From NCBI GenBank assembly GCA_964448285.1, contig CAYUWG010000007.1:1-64000 (forward strand): a stretch of DNA of 64,000 bases, given 5' to 3'. Under the pieces are notes generated by a model. That model was not told the DNA's origin. It ran no database searches and saw only the letters and a program-made list of their open reading frames with translations. How positions within the stretch are numbered: the first letter of the stretch is position 1; the number at the start of each line of letters is the position of its first letter. This DNA is from CAYUWG01 sp964448285 (GTDB lineage Bacteria > Bacteroidota > Ignavibacteria > SZUA-365). This document shows, one piece after another, positions 30,034-39,992 of the stretch. Both the position numbers and the translations under genes were made by a program.

Positions 30034-31083
30034 TTATGACCCTGAAGTCTCGGTCTTGTCCTTGGCGTGCGTCAATTCCCGGAAGGAAATATTATAGCGT
30101 AAAAGGTAATATCCGCCAGGGATCATCACGGTGATGTAGTTCACGAAATGGGTGATGGTGGCATACGCCACAGCATCGGCGTAAGAGAAATCGAGAATCT
30201 TCATGACGGCGATTCTCGCAGTGACGTGGAAGATGCCGAATGCGCCGGGAGTGGGTGCAACGGCGAAAGCCATTGCCGTGAGCGCGAGAATCTTCACCGC
30301 ATCGAACATCGTCGGGGATACCCGCGCACCGCTTTCAAACGCGAAGAACATCATGAAGAGCGGAAGCATGTAGCAGAAGTAGAGAAGCGCAGTTTCTCCA
30401 ACGATCACGCCCGCCTGCGGAATCGATTTGATGGCTCCGAATCCGGCCTGCATACTTTGAAACGTTTCGACGATGCGCGTTCGGAACGATGAGGGAACGA
30501 CCTGGACGATCCACTTCACCAAACGCATCCCGAAACTGCTCGGCGCGATGACGAGAAACACGACCCCAATCAACACGGCCGGCAGAACCATGGATTTCAT
30601 CGCAGCTTCGTTCACACCGAATTCTTCGAAGCCTTCGAACAGCCGCTGATCGAACAGCAATACTACCGCCACGATGACGAGCAATGAGACGATGTCGATA
30701 AAGCGCTCGATCACGATGGTTCCGAGCAGGCTGCTGAACTTGACGTCGCGTTCGCGTTGCGCCGTTACATAAGGCCGGGCAAGTTCTCCGCTGCGTGGAA
30801 TGAGATTGTTCATGAAGTACCCGACGATGACTCCAGCGAACAGCCTCCCGGCGTGTGCGGTCGGATGGATGAATCGGAGAATCACTTTCCATCGATGTGC
30901 GCGGATGTAGTGCGAGACGAGAATGACGGGGACCAGCGCTGCGGCTAACCAGTAATTCGCGGTTTGAAAGCTCTGACCCAATTCATCGATATCGACTTTC
31001 CAGACCGAGAAATAAACGGAGAAGATCACAAGCAGAGATGTGATCGTAATCTTCGTCAGAGATATCAGGCGCGTCTTCGTCAT
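30034..31083 (-). CDS. Flippase-like integral membrane protein (UPF0104/LPG-synthase TM region family)
   Basis: A 349-aa polytopic inner-membrane protein with about eight hydrophobic helices, starting MTKTRLISLTKITITSLLVIF. The RAHRWKVILR loop, NNLIPRSGELARPY and the late TPGAFGIFHVTARIAV segment match the lysylphosphatidylglycerol synthase transmembrane/AglD-like family. Members move or modify lipids or lipid-linked sugars. No C-terminal synthase domain is present, so this is the stand-alone 'flippase-like' form. It is transcribed divergently from the SUI1 gene, with a ~115-base shared upstream region. Confidence 0.85.
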   Translation of the reverse strand: MTKTRLISLTKITITSLLVIFSVYFSVWKVDIDELGQSFQTANYWLAAALVPVILVSHYIRAHRWKVILRFIHPTAHAGRLFAGVIVGYFMNNLIPRSGELARPYVTAQRERDVKFSSLLGTIVIERFIDIVSLLVIVAVVLLFDQRLFEGFEEFGVNEAAMKSMVLPAVLIGVVFLVIAPSSFGMRLVKWIVQVVPSSFRTRIVETFQSMQAGFGAIKSIPQAGVIVGETALLYFCYMLPLFMMFFAFESGARVSPTMFDAVKILALTAMAFAVAPTPGAFGIFHVTARIAVMKILDFSYADAVAYATITHFVNYITVMIPGGYYLLRYNISFRELTHAKDKTETSGS

Positions 31084-31198
31084 CAGTGCCTTTTTTGGCT
31101 CACCAAGCTACATGAAAGCCGATACGGCTGCAAAAAATTATACGGTGCCGGGCAATGTGGTTTTATTCTTGTTCTTTCATTCCTACGTTACGGATGCC

Positions 31199-31549
31199 AT
31201 GAGTGCCGATTCGAAAATCCATTCACTTGCCGACCTCCATAAACTCTTTCCGGGAACTGAGACTACTTCGCTCGATTCTCAAGCCCGTGAAAAGAATCCA
31301 TCAACCGCCTTCGTCACGCTCCACGTTCTCCTGGAGAAGAAAGGCCGTAAAGGCAGTGGAGTAACTGTAGTCAACGGCTTCCATCACACACAGGAAGATT
31401 TGAAAGCTCTGGCTCGCGAACTCAAAACGCTTTGCGGAGCCGGTGGTACCGTGAAAGGAGACACGATAGAAATACAAGGGGAACATCTCGACAAAGTAGC
31501 AGACCACTTGAGGGAAAAGGGCTTTACCGTCACTCGGCATCGGTATTGA
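31199..31549 (+). CDS. SUI1/eIF1-like translation factor (YciH family)
   Basis: A 116-aa protein whose second half is a SUI1 domain: FVTLHVLLEKKGRKGSGVTVVNGF, LKALARELKTLCGAGGTVKGD and IEIQGEHLDKVADHLREKGF. Bacterial YciH proteins bind the 30S subunit and influence start-codon fidelity. The start at 31199 (MSADSKIHS) was chosen because codons upstream in this open frame, which reach into the divergent gene, do not look like protein. Spacing to the following repeat block is only a few bases. Confidence 0.9.
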   Translation: MSADSKIHSLADLHKLFPGTETTSLDSQAREKNPSTAFVTLHVLLEKKGRKGSGVTVVNGFHHTQEDLKALARELKTLCGAGGTVKGDTIEIQGEHLDKVADHLREKGFTVTRHRY

Positions 31550-31552
31550 AAC

Positions 31553-31614
31553 TCGAAGAACACTCAGTGTCCTTCGTGTCCTTAGTGGTTAAAACCAGAA
31601 GAACCAGAGTTCAT
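31553..31614 (+). repeat. Leader repeat, copy A (left of gap)
   Basis: Partial copy of a tandem leader unit: ACACTCAGTGTCCTTCGTG, then TCCTTAGTGGTTAAAACC, to the purine-rich GAACCAGAGTTCAT just before a start codon. It is identical to the matching part of copy B and is interrupted by the run of N. Confidence 0.9.
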
Positions 31615-31714
31615 NNNNNNNNNNNNNNNNNNNNNNNNNNNNNNNNNNNNNNNNNNNNNNNNNNNNNNNNNNNNNNNNNNNNNNNNNNNNNNNNNNNNNN
31701 NNNNNNNNNNNNNN
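31615..31714. other. Assembly gap, exactly 100 N
   Basis: A run of 100 N between identical repeat copies. The round length indicates a scaffolding placeholder of unknown true size. The assembler probably broke in a tandem repeat. Confidence 0.98.
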
Positions 31715-31905
31715 CGCACAGAGAACACTCAGTGACACTCAGTGTCCTTCGTGTCCTTAGTGGTTAAAACCAGAAGAACCAGAGTTCATCATGAAAAAAC
31801 TGAAGACAACAGAAATGAAAAACACTAAGCGCACAGAGAACACTCAGTGACACTCAGTGTCCTTCGTGTCCTTAGTGGTTAAAAGAAAACGAACCGGAGT
31901 TCACC
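31715..31905 (+). repeat. Leader repeat, copies B and C (115-bp tandem period) upstream of giant kinase
   Basis: Copy B starts at 31715 and copy C at 31830, each with CGCACAGAGAACACTCAGTG followed by ACACTCAGTG and the CCTTCGTGTCCTTAGTGG core. Copy B also contains its own start codon and eight codons (MKKLKTTE) nearly identical to the real kinase start (MKKMKTTE). That frame ends after 19 residues in the next repeat. Copy C ends at the true kinase start with GGAG at 31896-31899. Confidence 0.92.
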
Positions 31906-34900
31906 ATGAAGAAAATGAAGACTACAGAGTTGATAGAGCACATCAACGACGGGTTTGTGGCGTTTGACCGAGAAATGAACTACACCTACGTCAACAAACG
32001 CGGCGGAGAGATGCTGGGCCGTAAACCGGAAGAACTGATTGGGAAGAATTATTGGACGGAATATCCCGAAGCGAAAGGCACTCCGTTCGCCAATGCATAC
32101 ATGAAAGCATTAGAGACGCAGGAGACGATTGTCATAGAGGATCACTATGAACCGTGGGACCGCTGGTTTGAGAATCGTATCTATCCCTCCAAAGACGGGC
32201 TTTCGATCTTGTTCAGCGAGATCACCGAACGCAAACGCGCCGAACAATTACTGCTTGCCGAGTTGAAGGTCATGGAACTGCTGTCCGCCGGTGTCTCCCT
32301 CGAACAAGCCCTGACTGCCATCGTGGAGAAGGTCGAAGCGCTCTCGGTGGACACGATCGGTTCCATTCTCCTGCTCGATCCTGACGGCGTCCACGTGCAT
32401 CACGGCGCGGCTCCCCGTTTGCCGGAAGCCTACAACCGAGCGCTGGAGGGCGCGCCCATCGGACCGGAGGAAGGCTCGTGCGGAACCGCCATGTATCTCC
32501 GCCAGCAGGTCATCGTGACCGACATCCAAACCGACCCGCTGTGGAAGAACTACCGCGAACTTGCCGGAATGCACGGCCTGCGCGCCTGCTGGTCCACGCC
32601 GGTGATCGGGTTGGACGGGAAGGTATTGGCGAGTTTTGCGATGTATTATCGCGAGCCGCGCAGTCCGCAGGAAAAGGACTTCAAACTGATCGAACGCATG
32701 ACGCACCTGGCGCAGCTGGCCATCGAACGCAAGCGGGCGGAACGGGCATTGCGCGAAACGCAGGAACGCCTGACACGCATCGTCGAAACAATTCCCGAAG
32801 GTCTCACAATCGTCAACCGCGAAGGCGCGATCACTTTTGCCAACCCGCCCGCCGAGCGGATATTGGGTTTGAGCCGGGCGGACATAACCCAACGTTCCTA
32901 CAACGACCCGCAGTGGAAGATTACCGCGCTGGATGGAAGCCCGTTTCCCGATGAAGACCTTCCCTTCGCGCGCGTGAAGGCTGGCGAGGGATCTGTTTAT
33001 GACGTGGAGCACGCCATCGTCTATCCTAACGGCAAGCGCGTTGCCCTGTCCATCAACGCCTCCCCTTTGCGCGACGCGAAAGGAAATTTCGACGGTATGG
33101 TCGCTTCCATTACCGACATAACCGAGCGCAAACGCGCAGAGGAGACCTTGCGCGAAAGCGAGGCGCGTTTCAAGGCAATCGCCTCCAACACGCCCGACCA
33201 TATTCTTATGCAAAATCGCGAACTGAAGTACACCCTCGTCATCAATCCCCAGTTGGGCTTGACGGAACAGGACATGCTCGGCAAAACCGATCATTATTTC
33301 CTGCCGAAGGAAGAGGCCGACCGGCTTACTCAAGTCAAAACTCGAGTGTTCGAGACCGGCGAGGCTGTACACTTTGAAACCACCTTGATCTCCAAGTCGG
33401 GACAGCCGGAGTTTTTCGATGGATCGTACGTTCCCAGGCTCGGTGCCCAAGGACAGGTCGAGGGCTTGATCGGTTATTTCAGGAATGTCACCGAGCGCAG
33501 GCGGGCCGAGGAGCAACTCAGGGAACGAGAACGGCAACTCTCCACGCTCATCGGCAATTTGCCGGGCGCGGTGTATCGCTGCCGCAACGACGCCAATTTC
33601 ACAACGGAATTCATCAGCGACGGTGCGGCAGAAATGTTCGGCTATCCGGCTGACGACTTTCGCGAACACCGCCGGGAAGTCGGGCAGTTCATTCACCCCG
33701 ACGACGGGGAGCGGGTGGCGGCGGAAATCAATGCCGCGCTGAAAGAGGATCGAGCCTTTCAATTGACCTATCGCATCCTTTCCGCGACGGGTGAGCAAAA
33801 ATGGGTTTGGGAGCGGGGGATGGGAATAAAGAATGCCGAAGGCGAAGTGGAAGTGCTCGAGGGATTTGCCACCGACATTACCGAACGCAAACGTGCCGAG
33901 GAAGCCCTGAAGAGAAGCGAGAATTTGTATCGCACACTTGCCCACAACATCCCGGACAGCGCGGTGGCGCTCTTCGATAAAGATCTGCGCTTCCTGCTTG
34001 TGGACGGGAAGGCGGTTGGGGTTGCGGGCCCGCCCAGGGAATTGGTGGAAGGCCGGACGATCTGGGAGGCGTTTCCGCAGGAGGTCTGTCAACTCATCGA
34101 ACCGATCTATCGCTCCACCCTGGCGGGAAACGAAACGACACTCGAAACGCCGTTTGGAGACCGCCTGTTCGAGTCCCAATACGTTCCCATCCGTGACGAT
34201 GACGGGAATATATTTGCCGGGATGGTCATGTCTCTCGACATCACCGAACGCAAGCGTGTCGAGGAGGCGCTGCACACAAGCGAAGAAAAGTTTTCCGTGA
34301 TCTTCAAGAAAGCGCCGTTTGCCGCCGGACTCAGCAGTGTTTCCGATGGCGCGTATGTGGAAGTGAACGAAGAGTTCGAACGTATTTTTGGATTCAGTCG
34401 TGAGAAGATCATCGGCAAGACATCCCTGGATCTGGGGATGTATCCCGATCTGGAAATGCGGAAGCGCGCGGCGGAATTATTTCGCAAGCAGGGTTACGTA
34501 CACAATCTCGATCTACGGTTACAGTCGAGAACCGGTGAGCAGCACGATGTCATGATCAACTCAGACCTGGTTGAAATCGCTGGAGAGAAATACATCCTGA
34601 CAACCGCAAACGACATCACCGAACGCAAACGAATGGAAGGTGAAGTCATAAAAGCGCGCGAACTCTTCGAAAAGATATTTCACTACAGTCCGGTCGCAGC
34701 AGCCTTGGAGCTATTATCAGGGAGAATCATTACGGATATCAACAGCGCCTTCGAAGAACTCTTCGGGTTCACACGCGAGGAGCTTATCGGAAAATCGATC
34801 ACAGGATTCGATCTCTGGGAAAATGATGGCGAACGCGATAAGGCATTTCAATCGCTAATGGAGAAAGGAAGCCTACGAGGTTTCGATTGGACGTTCAAGA

Positions 34901-36972
34901 CGAAATCGGGCAGCGTCGGCAATGGGTTAATCTTCGCGGACGTGATCGAGCAAAGCGGAGAGAAGTACCTTCTCATAAAGATCATCGACATGACCCAGCG
35001 GAACCTGGCGGAGGCGGCATTACGGGAAAGCGAAGAACGGATGAGGCTGTTCATCGATCACGCACCCGCGGCGCTCGCAATGTTCGACCGCGAGATGCGC
35101 TACCTCGCCGTCAGCAAACGCTGGTCGGCTGATTATCAATTGACGGACGGCAGAATCATCGGTCGGTCACATTACGACATTTTTCCCGAGATCTCCGATG
35201 AGTGGAAAGCGATTCACCGCCGTGGTTTGCGGGGCGAAGTGATCATCGCCGAGGAAGATATGTTCATACGTGCGGATGGTTCGATACAGTGGCTTCGATG
35301 GGAAGTACGCCCATGGTATGCCGCCGACGGATCGATTGGCGGTATCGTGATTTTTTCGGAAGACATAACAGAGCGAAAAAAAGCCCAAGAGGAGCTTCGT
35401 TCGAATGAACGGCAGTTGCGCGAAAACAACATTTCACTAATCCGGCTCCTGACCCACCGCAATCTGAATGTTCAAGAACGAAGTGAGTCACGACACGAAC
35501 GTGAGCGCCTGAGAATTCTGTACCTCGAGAACGATCCGGATGACGTCGTCCTTTTCAGTGAAACACTGAACAACGGCGATATCAGCCACGACCTCACCGT
35601 TTCATATGACCGAATGCAGTATATCCGTGCATTGGAGAATCCCGAATTCGATATCATCGTGCTGGACTTCCATCTGGCAGATATCAATGGAACAGAAGCG
35701 CTCGCCATGGCACAACAGGTCGCTCCGGATATTCCTGTAATCGTATTCACCGGTTCATCCACTGAACTCGATATTGCACTGATGATGACGAGCGGCGCTT
35801 GGAATTACGTCACGAAAGAACAGCCGTCCCGCTTGATTTCGGCAATCAAGCTAGCGATCGAGCGACGAAGGTTCATCGACGAGCAATTCGACACGGAAAG
35901 TGCTCTTCGTTCGAATCAGGAGCGGTTTCAGTCGTTGATCGAAAACAGCATCGACGGTATAGCGCTGTTCGATGGAGATGGGACGATTCTCTATGGCAGC
36001 CCGTCAACTTCTTCTCTCATCGGATATTCATTGGAGGAATTTGAAGGCCGCAACATTCTTGATTTCGTGCACCCGGAAGACCGATCTCTCACAAGCGAGA
36101 GATTGGCGGAAGTCGTGCGACAGGAAGGCGCAAGAGTAAGTCTCGTTATGCGCTTCACACATAAGAATGGCGAATGGCGGATGTTGGAATCTGTTCTGAC
36201 GAATCTTCTTGCATTGCCAACTGTCGGTGCGATCGTGTGCAACTACAGGGATATCACTGACCGGAAGCATGCCGAAGAAGAGATCATGCACTCGAAAGAC
36301 CAACTTCGTGCCTTATCGAACCACCTCCAATCTGCAATCGAGGACGAACGCGCTCACATCGCTCGCGAAATCCACGACGACCTCGGGCAGGCGCTTACCG
36401 CGCTCAAGATCGACGTATCGCTGTGCGAAAAACTTGCTCTTTCGGAGCCATCGGAAGCGACGACCTCAGAGCTTGAACAAGGATTCGCGACGATCAAAGA
36501 CTTGCTGACGTACACCACGAAGCGCTTGCGAAACCTGATCACTTCACTTCGTCCTGAACTGCTCCAGGAACTTGGCGTCGTGGCCGCCATCGAATGGTAC
36601 ATTTCGGAAATCGAGAAGAAGTCCGGTCTTGCTTGCACGCTAAACGCGAACATCTCGTCCGCAGTCGATATGGATCGCGGCATTACCGTCTATCGCATCC
36701 TTCAGGAGTCGTTGAACAACGTGATCAAACATGCAGAGGCGCATCACGTGGCAATCGACCTGAAGGAAGAGAATGCGGCGCTCACGCTTACGATCACGGA
36801 CGATGGCAAAGGAATTCAGAAGAGCGACATGAATAAACCGCAGTCCTTCGGTCTCCTGAGTATGAAGGAGCGCGCGCAACAGTTTGGCGGCGTCATGGAG
36901 ATAACACGGCTTGAGCAAGGAACGCAGGTACGCTCCCGGATCCCGCTTGAAGACGCAGCGAGAGTGCAATAG
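31906..36972 (+). CDS. Giant multi-PAS/GAF/receiver hybrid histidine kinase (HisKA_3 type)
   Basis: A 1688-aa cytoplasmic sensor kinase. Approximate order: PAS (5-110), GAF (118-275), seven more PAS modules (283-1160), receiver (1200-1322), PAS (1335-1455), HisKA_3 (~1480-1550), HATPase (~1585-1688). PAS modules end in repeated linkers such as DITERKRAEEALRESE. The receiver shows ENDPDD, phospho-acceptor VLDFHL (Asp1254), VFTGSS and VTKEQ. The dimerisation box is ARAHIAREIHDDLGQ-like, with His1490, followed by SLRPELL and GLLSMKERAQQFGG, as in NarL-class kinases. No transmembrane helix is evident. The start at 31906 has GGAG six bases upstream. No response-regulator gene is adjacent. The first ~900 residues look more GC-rich and repetitive than the rest. 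Confidence 0.93.
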   Translation: MKKMKTTELIEHINDGFVAFDREMNYTYVNKRGGEMLGRKPEELIGKNYWTEYPEAKGTPFANAYMKALETQETIVIEDHYEPWDRWFENRIYPSKDGLSILFSEITERKRAEQLLLAELKVMELLSAGVSLEQALTAIVEKVEALSVDTIGSILLLDPDGVHVHHGAAPRLPEAYNRALEGAPIGPEEGSCGTAMYLRQQVIVTDIQTDPLWKNYRELAGMHGLRACWSTPVIGLDGKVLASFAMYYREPRSPQEKDFKLIERMTHLAQLAIERKRAERALRETQERLTRIVETIPEGLTIVNREGAITFANPPAERILGLSRADITQRSYNDPQWKITALDGSPFPDEDLPFARVKAGEGSVYDVEHAIVYPNGKRVALSINASPLRDAKGNFDGMVASITDITERKRAEETLRESEARFKAIASNTPDHILMQNRELKYTLVINPQLGLTEQDMLGKTDHYFLPKEEADRLTQVKTRVFETGEAVHFETTLISKSGQPEFFDGSYVPRLGAQGQVEGLIGYFRNVTERRRAEEQLRERERQLSTLIGNLPGAVYRCRNDANFTTEFISDGAAEMFGYPADDFREHRREVGQFIHPDDGERVAAEINAALKEDRAFQLTYRILSATGEQKWVWERGMGIKNAEGEVEVLEGFATDITERKRAEEALKRSENLYRTLAHNIPDSAVALFDKDLRFLLVDGKAVGVAGPPRELVEGRTIWEAFPQEVCQLIEPIYRSTLAGNETTLETPFGDRLFESQYVPIRDDDGNIFAGMVMSLDITERKRVEEALHTSEEKFSVIFKKAPFAAGLSSVSDGAYVEVNEEFERIFGFSREKIIGKTSLDLGMYPDLEMRKRAAELFRKQGYVHNLDLRLQSRTGEQHDVMINSDLVEIAGEKYILTTANDITERKRMEGEVIKARELFEKIFHYSPVAAALELLSGRIITDINSAFEELFGFTREELIGKSITGFDLWENDGERDKAFQSLMEKGSLRGFDWTFKTKSGSVGNGLIFADVIEQSGEKYLLIKIIDMTQRNLAEAALRESEERMRLFIDHAPAALAMFDREMRYLAVSKRWSADYQLTDGRIIGRSHYDIFPEISDEWKAIHRRGLRGEVIIAEEDMFIRADGSIQWLRWEVRPWYAADGSIGGIVIFSEDITERKKAQEELRSNERQLRENNISLIRLLTHRNLNVQERSESRHERERLRILYLENDPDDVVLFSETLNNGDISHDLTVSYDRMQYIRALENPEFDIIVLDFHLADINGTEALAMAQQVAPDIPVIVFTGSSTELDIALMMTSGAWNYVTKEQPSRLISAIKLAIERRRFIDEQFDTESALRSNQERFQSLIENSIDGIALFDGDGTILYGSPSTSSLIGYSLEEFEGRNILDFVHPEDRSLTSERLAEVVRQEGARVSLVMRFTHKNGEWRMLESVLTNLLALPTVGAIVCNYRDITDRKHAEEEIMHSKDQLRALSNHLQSAIEDERAHIAREIHDDLGQALTALKIDVSLCEKLALSEPSEATTSELEQGFATIKDLLTYTTKRLRNLITSLRPELLQELGVVAAIEWYISEIEKKSGLACTLNANISSAVDMDRGITVYRILQESLNNVIKHAEAHHVAIDLKEENAALTLTITDDGKGIQKSDMNKPQSFGLLSMKERAQQFGGVMEITRLEQGTQVRSRIPLEDAARVQ

Positions 36973-37040
36973 CGCTCAACGACTTTCCGGCATTCGAAGA
37001 ACTTTGCAGCCCACGCCTGAAGCGCGTTGAACGCGGATGA

Positions 37041-39977
37041 TCACATCGTATGAGGTTTCGTCAAGCCGCAGAGTTGCAGTAACGCCAGCACCGCGCTCGC
37101 CTGCCCGCCGACGTGCTCACCGAGCGCACGGTACGATTCGAACTGCTGCATATCGAAGAACTGGTCGCCCGTGCTTTCATGGGGGAATCGCGGATTCGTT
37201 CTGTTATAGTTTTCGACGTGAGCCGGCAGCTTCCAATCGAGTTCGTCGAACTGTTTGCGTAATTCGAGAGCGAATTGCTCGCTTCGTTCTCTTCTCTCTG
37301 CAATGCGCTTCCGTTTGTTGAGCGTTTTCGTATCGAGCGCTTCGGATGATTTCAGGATCATCTCGATCCACGGGTAACCTTGAGTGATGCCCGGGTCGCT
37401 TCGCTGCACTTCGAGCGCTTTCATCGGATTCCACTCGCTGACCGATGCTTTGAGATAGACGAGTACCCCTGTCTCCGCGTCTTTCCCTTCCATCTTGGGA
37501 TAATGGATCAGTCCGACAGTTGCGCTCGCATCGCTGACGGAGATGTCATTCTCCTTTCTGTGTTCCTGAAGCGGCGTCAGGTCGATCTCGATGCGGATGT
37601 TCTCTTCGATGAACGCCAATCGCGCAGCGTGATTGAACGAACCGAAGTCGTATTTCGCATCAGCCTCCGCATCGACAACGACGATGACTTTACACCGTCG
37701 CTGCAGGAGCGGGAGCAGTCCGAGATTGTCGCCCGTGTGACCTCCGTCCGTGACGTTCACCAGTCGTGACTTTGCGTTCGTCCTGCCGAACATCTCTCGC
37801 ACTAAATATTTCAACCAGAGCGTCGTTTTCTTTTCGACGCGCTTGACTCTACCGGAGTAGTACCAGGGATTCTCCATCCACTGTCCGAGCCGGAGATTGA
37901 ACAGCGTCATGAAGAACGCCTGGGCCGGCGATGAAAACATTCCCATCGAAGATGACGCGGCTGCACCGGAGATCGTCATCGCACCCGCGAGCGTCGTGCC
38001 GCCACGGCGATACATCGACGTCGAAACGAAGCCCGTCGTCTTCGAGCCGACGAAGTACTTCGAGAACAAAAAGTGATCGGACTTCAACGTCTTGCGAACC
38101 AGCTCATCGGAGCCGTTCATGTTGAGCGAAGCATTGATGAGGTGATAAGGGCCGCAGCCGTTTCCGTTGCCGAGGTCTTTCAGCAGGAGATGCTCGTCAT
38201 TGCGAATCGTGATCATCGGCTTGCCTTGCGTCTTGCATGTTTCGGGGCGCAGCACGCGGGCGTCGGTTTGAAGGTACGCCTCAGACAACCGGTCGCGGTA
38301 AAAGAAATGGAGCGAGAGTTTGTTGGAGCTGATCAACATCGAAATCGCCGACGCAACACCGACGAACGTCAGGCCGGTCACCAGCCGCACGAACCACGAT
38401 TGGCCGCCGATCGCATACACTGCGATCAGCAGCTTCGTCGCGGGTACGAAGAAGGCAAGCAGCGTTATCACCATCAGCACATTGAGTATCAGTCCGAAGT
38501 GCCTCTCGAAGAATTTCTCCGGTGCGACGATCGGTGCGATAGTCTTCGTTTTCCCGAACAAAAACGCTCCTGCGAGGAACAGGAAAAACCCGAACCATGC
38601 CGAAAAGGAAATGGAACTGAGTGAGTTCATGAAGATCAGCACGACCGGAAAGAGAAACGCGGCCAGCACGCCATAGATTGCGGCGCCGCGGAGAGCGCTG
38701 TAAAGCGAACGTCGAATGCGATCGAATGAAGCATCACCCAGTTCCAATGCGAGCATCGCAAGTATGCCGACGATAAATGCCGCGACGGAAAAGGACATGG
38801 GAACGAGCAGCGGCCAAAGACGCGATACCTCATTCGTCCAGTTCGAAGCGAGCAAAGTAAGAACGATGACGAAAGCGACGGAGCCATAGTTGAACCAATG
38901 GATGAACCGATCATGCAGGATTGCGTCACGTGAAGTCCCTGCCGGCGTTGAGCAGTGAGGCGGCAAGGATTCCAACCTCCTCAGTTTTCGGGACAAGAAA
39001 AACGCGAAGATGGAAATGAAGAGAGCTTCTATCGCGCCGATTATTCCCGGCCATACGAGGAACGGTAGTATCGTCTTCGTATCGAACAGCGATTCAGCGC
39101 CTTCCATATGTTTGAAAGGCTCGACGAACACATTCGCAAGCGGCTCTCGCAAACCTTCGTCGTAATACGTTTTCACCGCTTCCACAATGCTGAGCGTTGT
39201 GGCATCCTTATCGATGAAGCTGAACTTCGACACGTGATACCGCACTGCCGGCTCGTAGGTGAATCCGACCAGCGAATGTTGAGCCTCTTTATCGTAGTGT
39301 GCAATAGGATAGAGGAGCGCATGAAAAAGTGCAATGACGCCGACATACAGAAGAGCGAAAAGCACGACGTGATACAACAGCGCGAATGCTGTGGTACCGA
39401 CTATGCGTTGGATTTCGAAGCTGAATGTCCCGGTTTTTTTCCCAAGGTAATTTCCATGTGAGCGGAGATGATGAATCTGATGCATCTCGCTGTTGCGGAT
39501 CACATCCGGTTCTCCATCGCAGGGATACGCATCCGCGTTTTGCGGCAATCCCTCTTCGCGTGCGACGCGGTAGCCTATTTCTTCATTCAATCCGGTGAAG
39601 GGAGAGTTGTCGTGATCGACGCCGCTGGGATTGACGCGGGGTGTTTCTCCCGTCAGGAGGGAGGAAAGGCACGAACCGATATACCCGCCGCCGGAGACCG
39701 TGCTGAGATAATCGAATCGGCGAAAGATGCCTTTCGGGAAGATGCCGCGTTTCCGCGTCAGTCCCTGGATGACGCCGAGAGCGAACGTTGCGGCACGAAT
39801 GCCGCCACCGGAAAACGCGACACCCCAGATATTTTTCGGTCGGTCGTTCTCGTTTTTCGTTTTCCCAAAGACGCGCTTACGGCGGTCATGGAGATAGCAA
39901 TTCTCCGTCGAGATGACATCATCCACAGTGGAGACGAATTCTTTCGGTTGCTTCACATTCTTCTGAGTTTGGATCAT
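37041..39977 (-). CDS. Patatin-like phospholipase with large transmembrane insertion
   Basis: A 978-aa membrane protein with a split patatin hydrolase. The oxyanion loop is GVAFSGGGIRAATFALG (~52-68), the nucleophile elbow STVSGGGYIG (Ser95), and the catalytic Asp motif VTDGGHTGDNLGLLPLL lies in the last third. Between them, residues ~200-560 contain many hydrophobic segments (FALLYHVVLFALLYVGVIAL, GAAIYGVLAAFLFPVVL). The enzyme is thus interrupted by a membrane region instead of being a compact patatin. Probable phospholipase A or lipid acyl hydrolase. The downstream M15 peptidase gene is on the same strand, with its 3' end 15 bases upstream of this start. Confidence 0.88.
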   Translation of the reverse strand: MIQTQKNVKQPKEFVSTVDDVISTENCYLHDRRKRVFGKTKNENDRPKNIWGVAFSGGGIRAATFALGVIQGLTRKRGIFPKGIFRRFDYLSTVSGGGYIGSCLSSLLTGETPRVNPSGVDHDNSPFTGLNEEIGYRVAREEGLPQNADAYPCDGEPDVIRNSEMHQIHHLRSHGNYLGKKTGTFSFEIQRIVGTTAFALLYHVVLFALLYVGVIALFHALLYPIAHYDKEAQHSLVGFTYEPAVRYHVSKFSFIDKDATTLSIVEAVKTYYDEGLREPLANVFVEPFKHMEGAESLFDTKTILPFLVWPGIIGAIEALFISIFAFFLSRKLRRLESLPPHCSTPAGTSRDAILHDRFIHWFNYGSVAFVIVLTLLASNWTNEVSRLWPLLVPMSFSVAAFIVGILAMLALELGDASFDRIRRSLYSALRGAAIYGVLAAFLFPVVLIFMNSLSSISFSAWFGFFLFLAGAFLFGKTKTIAPIVAPEKFFERHFGLILNVLMVITLLAFFVPATKLLIAVYAIGGQSWFVRLVTGLTFVGVASAISMLISSNKLSLHFFYRDRLSEAYLQTDARVLRPETCKTQGKPMITIRNDEHLLLKDLGNGNGCGPYHLINASLNMNGSDELVRKTLKSDHFLFSKYFVGSKTTGFVSTSMYRRGGTTLAGAMTISGAAASSSMGMFSSPAQAFFMTLFNLRLGQWMENPWYYSGRVKRVEKKTTLWLKYLVREMFGRTNAKSRLVNVTDGGHTGDNLGLLPLLQRRCKVIVVVDAEADAKYDFGSFNHAARLAFIEENIRIEIDLTPLQEHRKENDISVSDASATVGLIHYPKMEGKDAETGVLVYLKASVSEWNPMKALEVQRSDPGITQGYPWIEMILKSSEALDTKTLNKRKRIAERRERSEQFALELRKQFDELDWKLPAHVENYNRTNPRFPHESTGDQFFDMQQFESYRALGEHVGGQASAVLALLQLCGLTKPHTM

Positions 39978-39992
39978 GGTGTCCGCCGTGGG

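Noticed and set aside
31553..31905. CRISPR-like array around the N gap
   Set aside because: The 115-bp tandem unit has no constant short repeat with variable spacers and contains a start codon; it is a duplicated gene leader.
32248..34275. 675-codon minus-strand ORF opposite the giant kinase
   Set aside because: Long because of GC-rich codon structure on the sense strand; the sense frame has PAS and GAF domains and the antisense product has no recognisable fold or signal.
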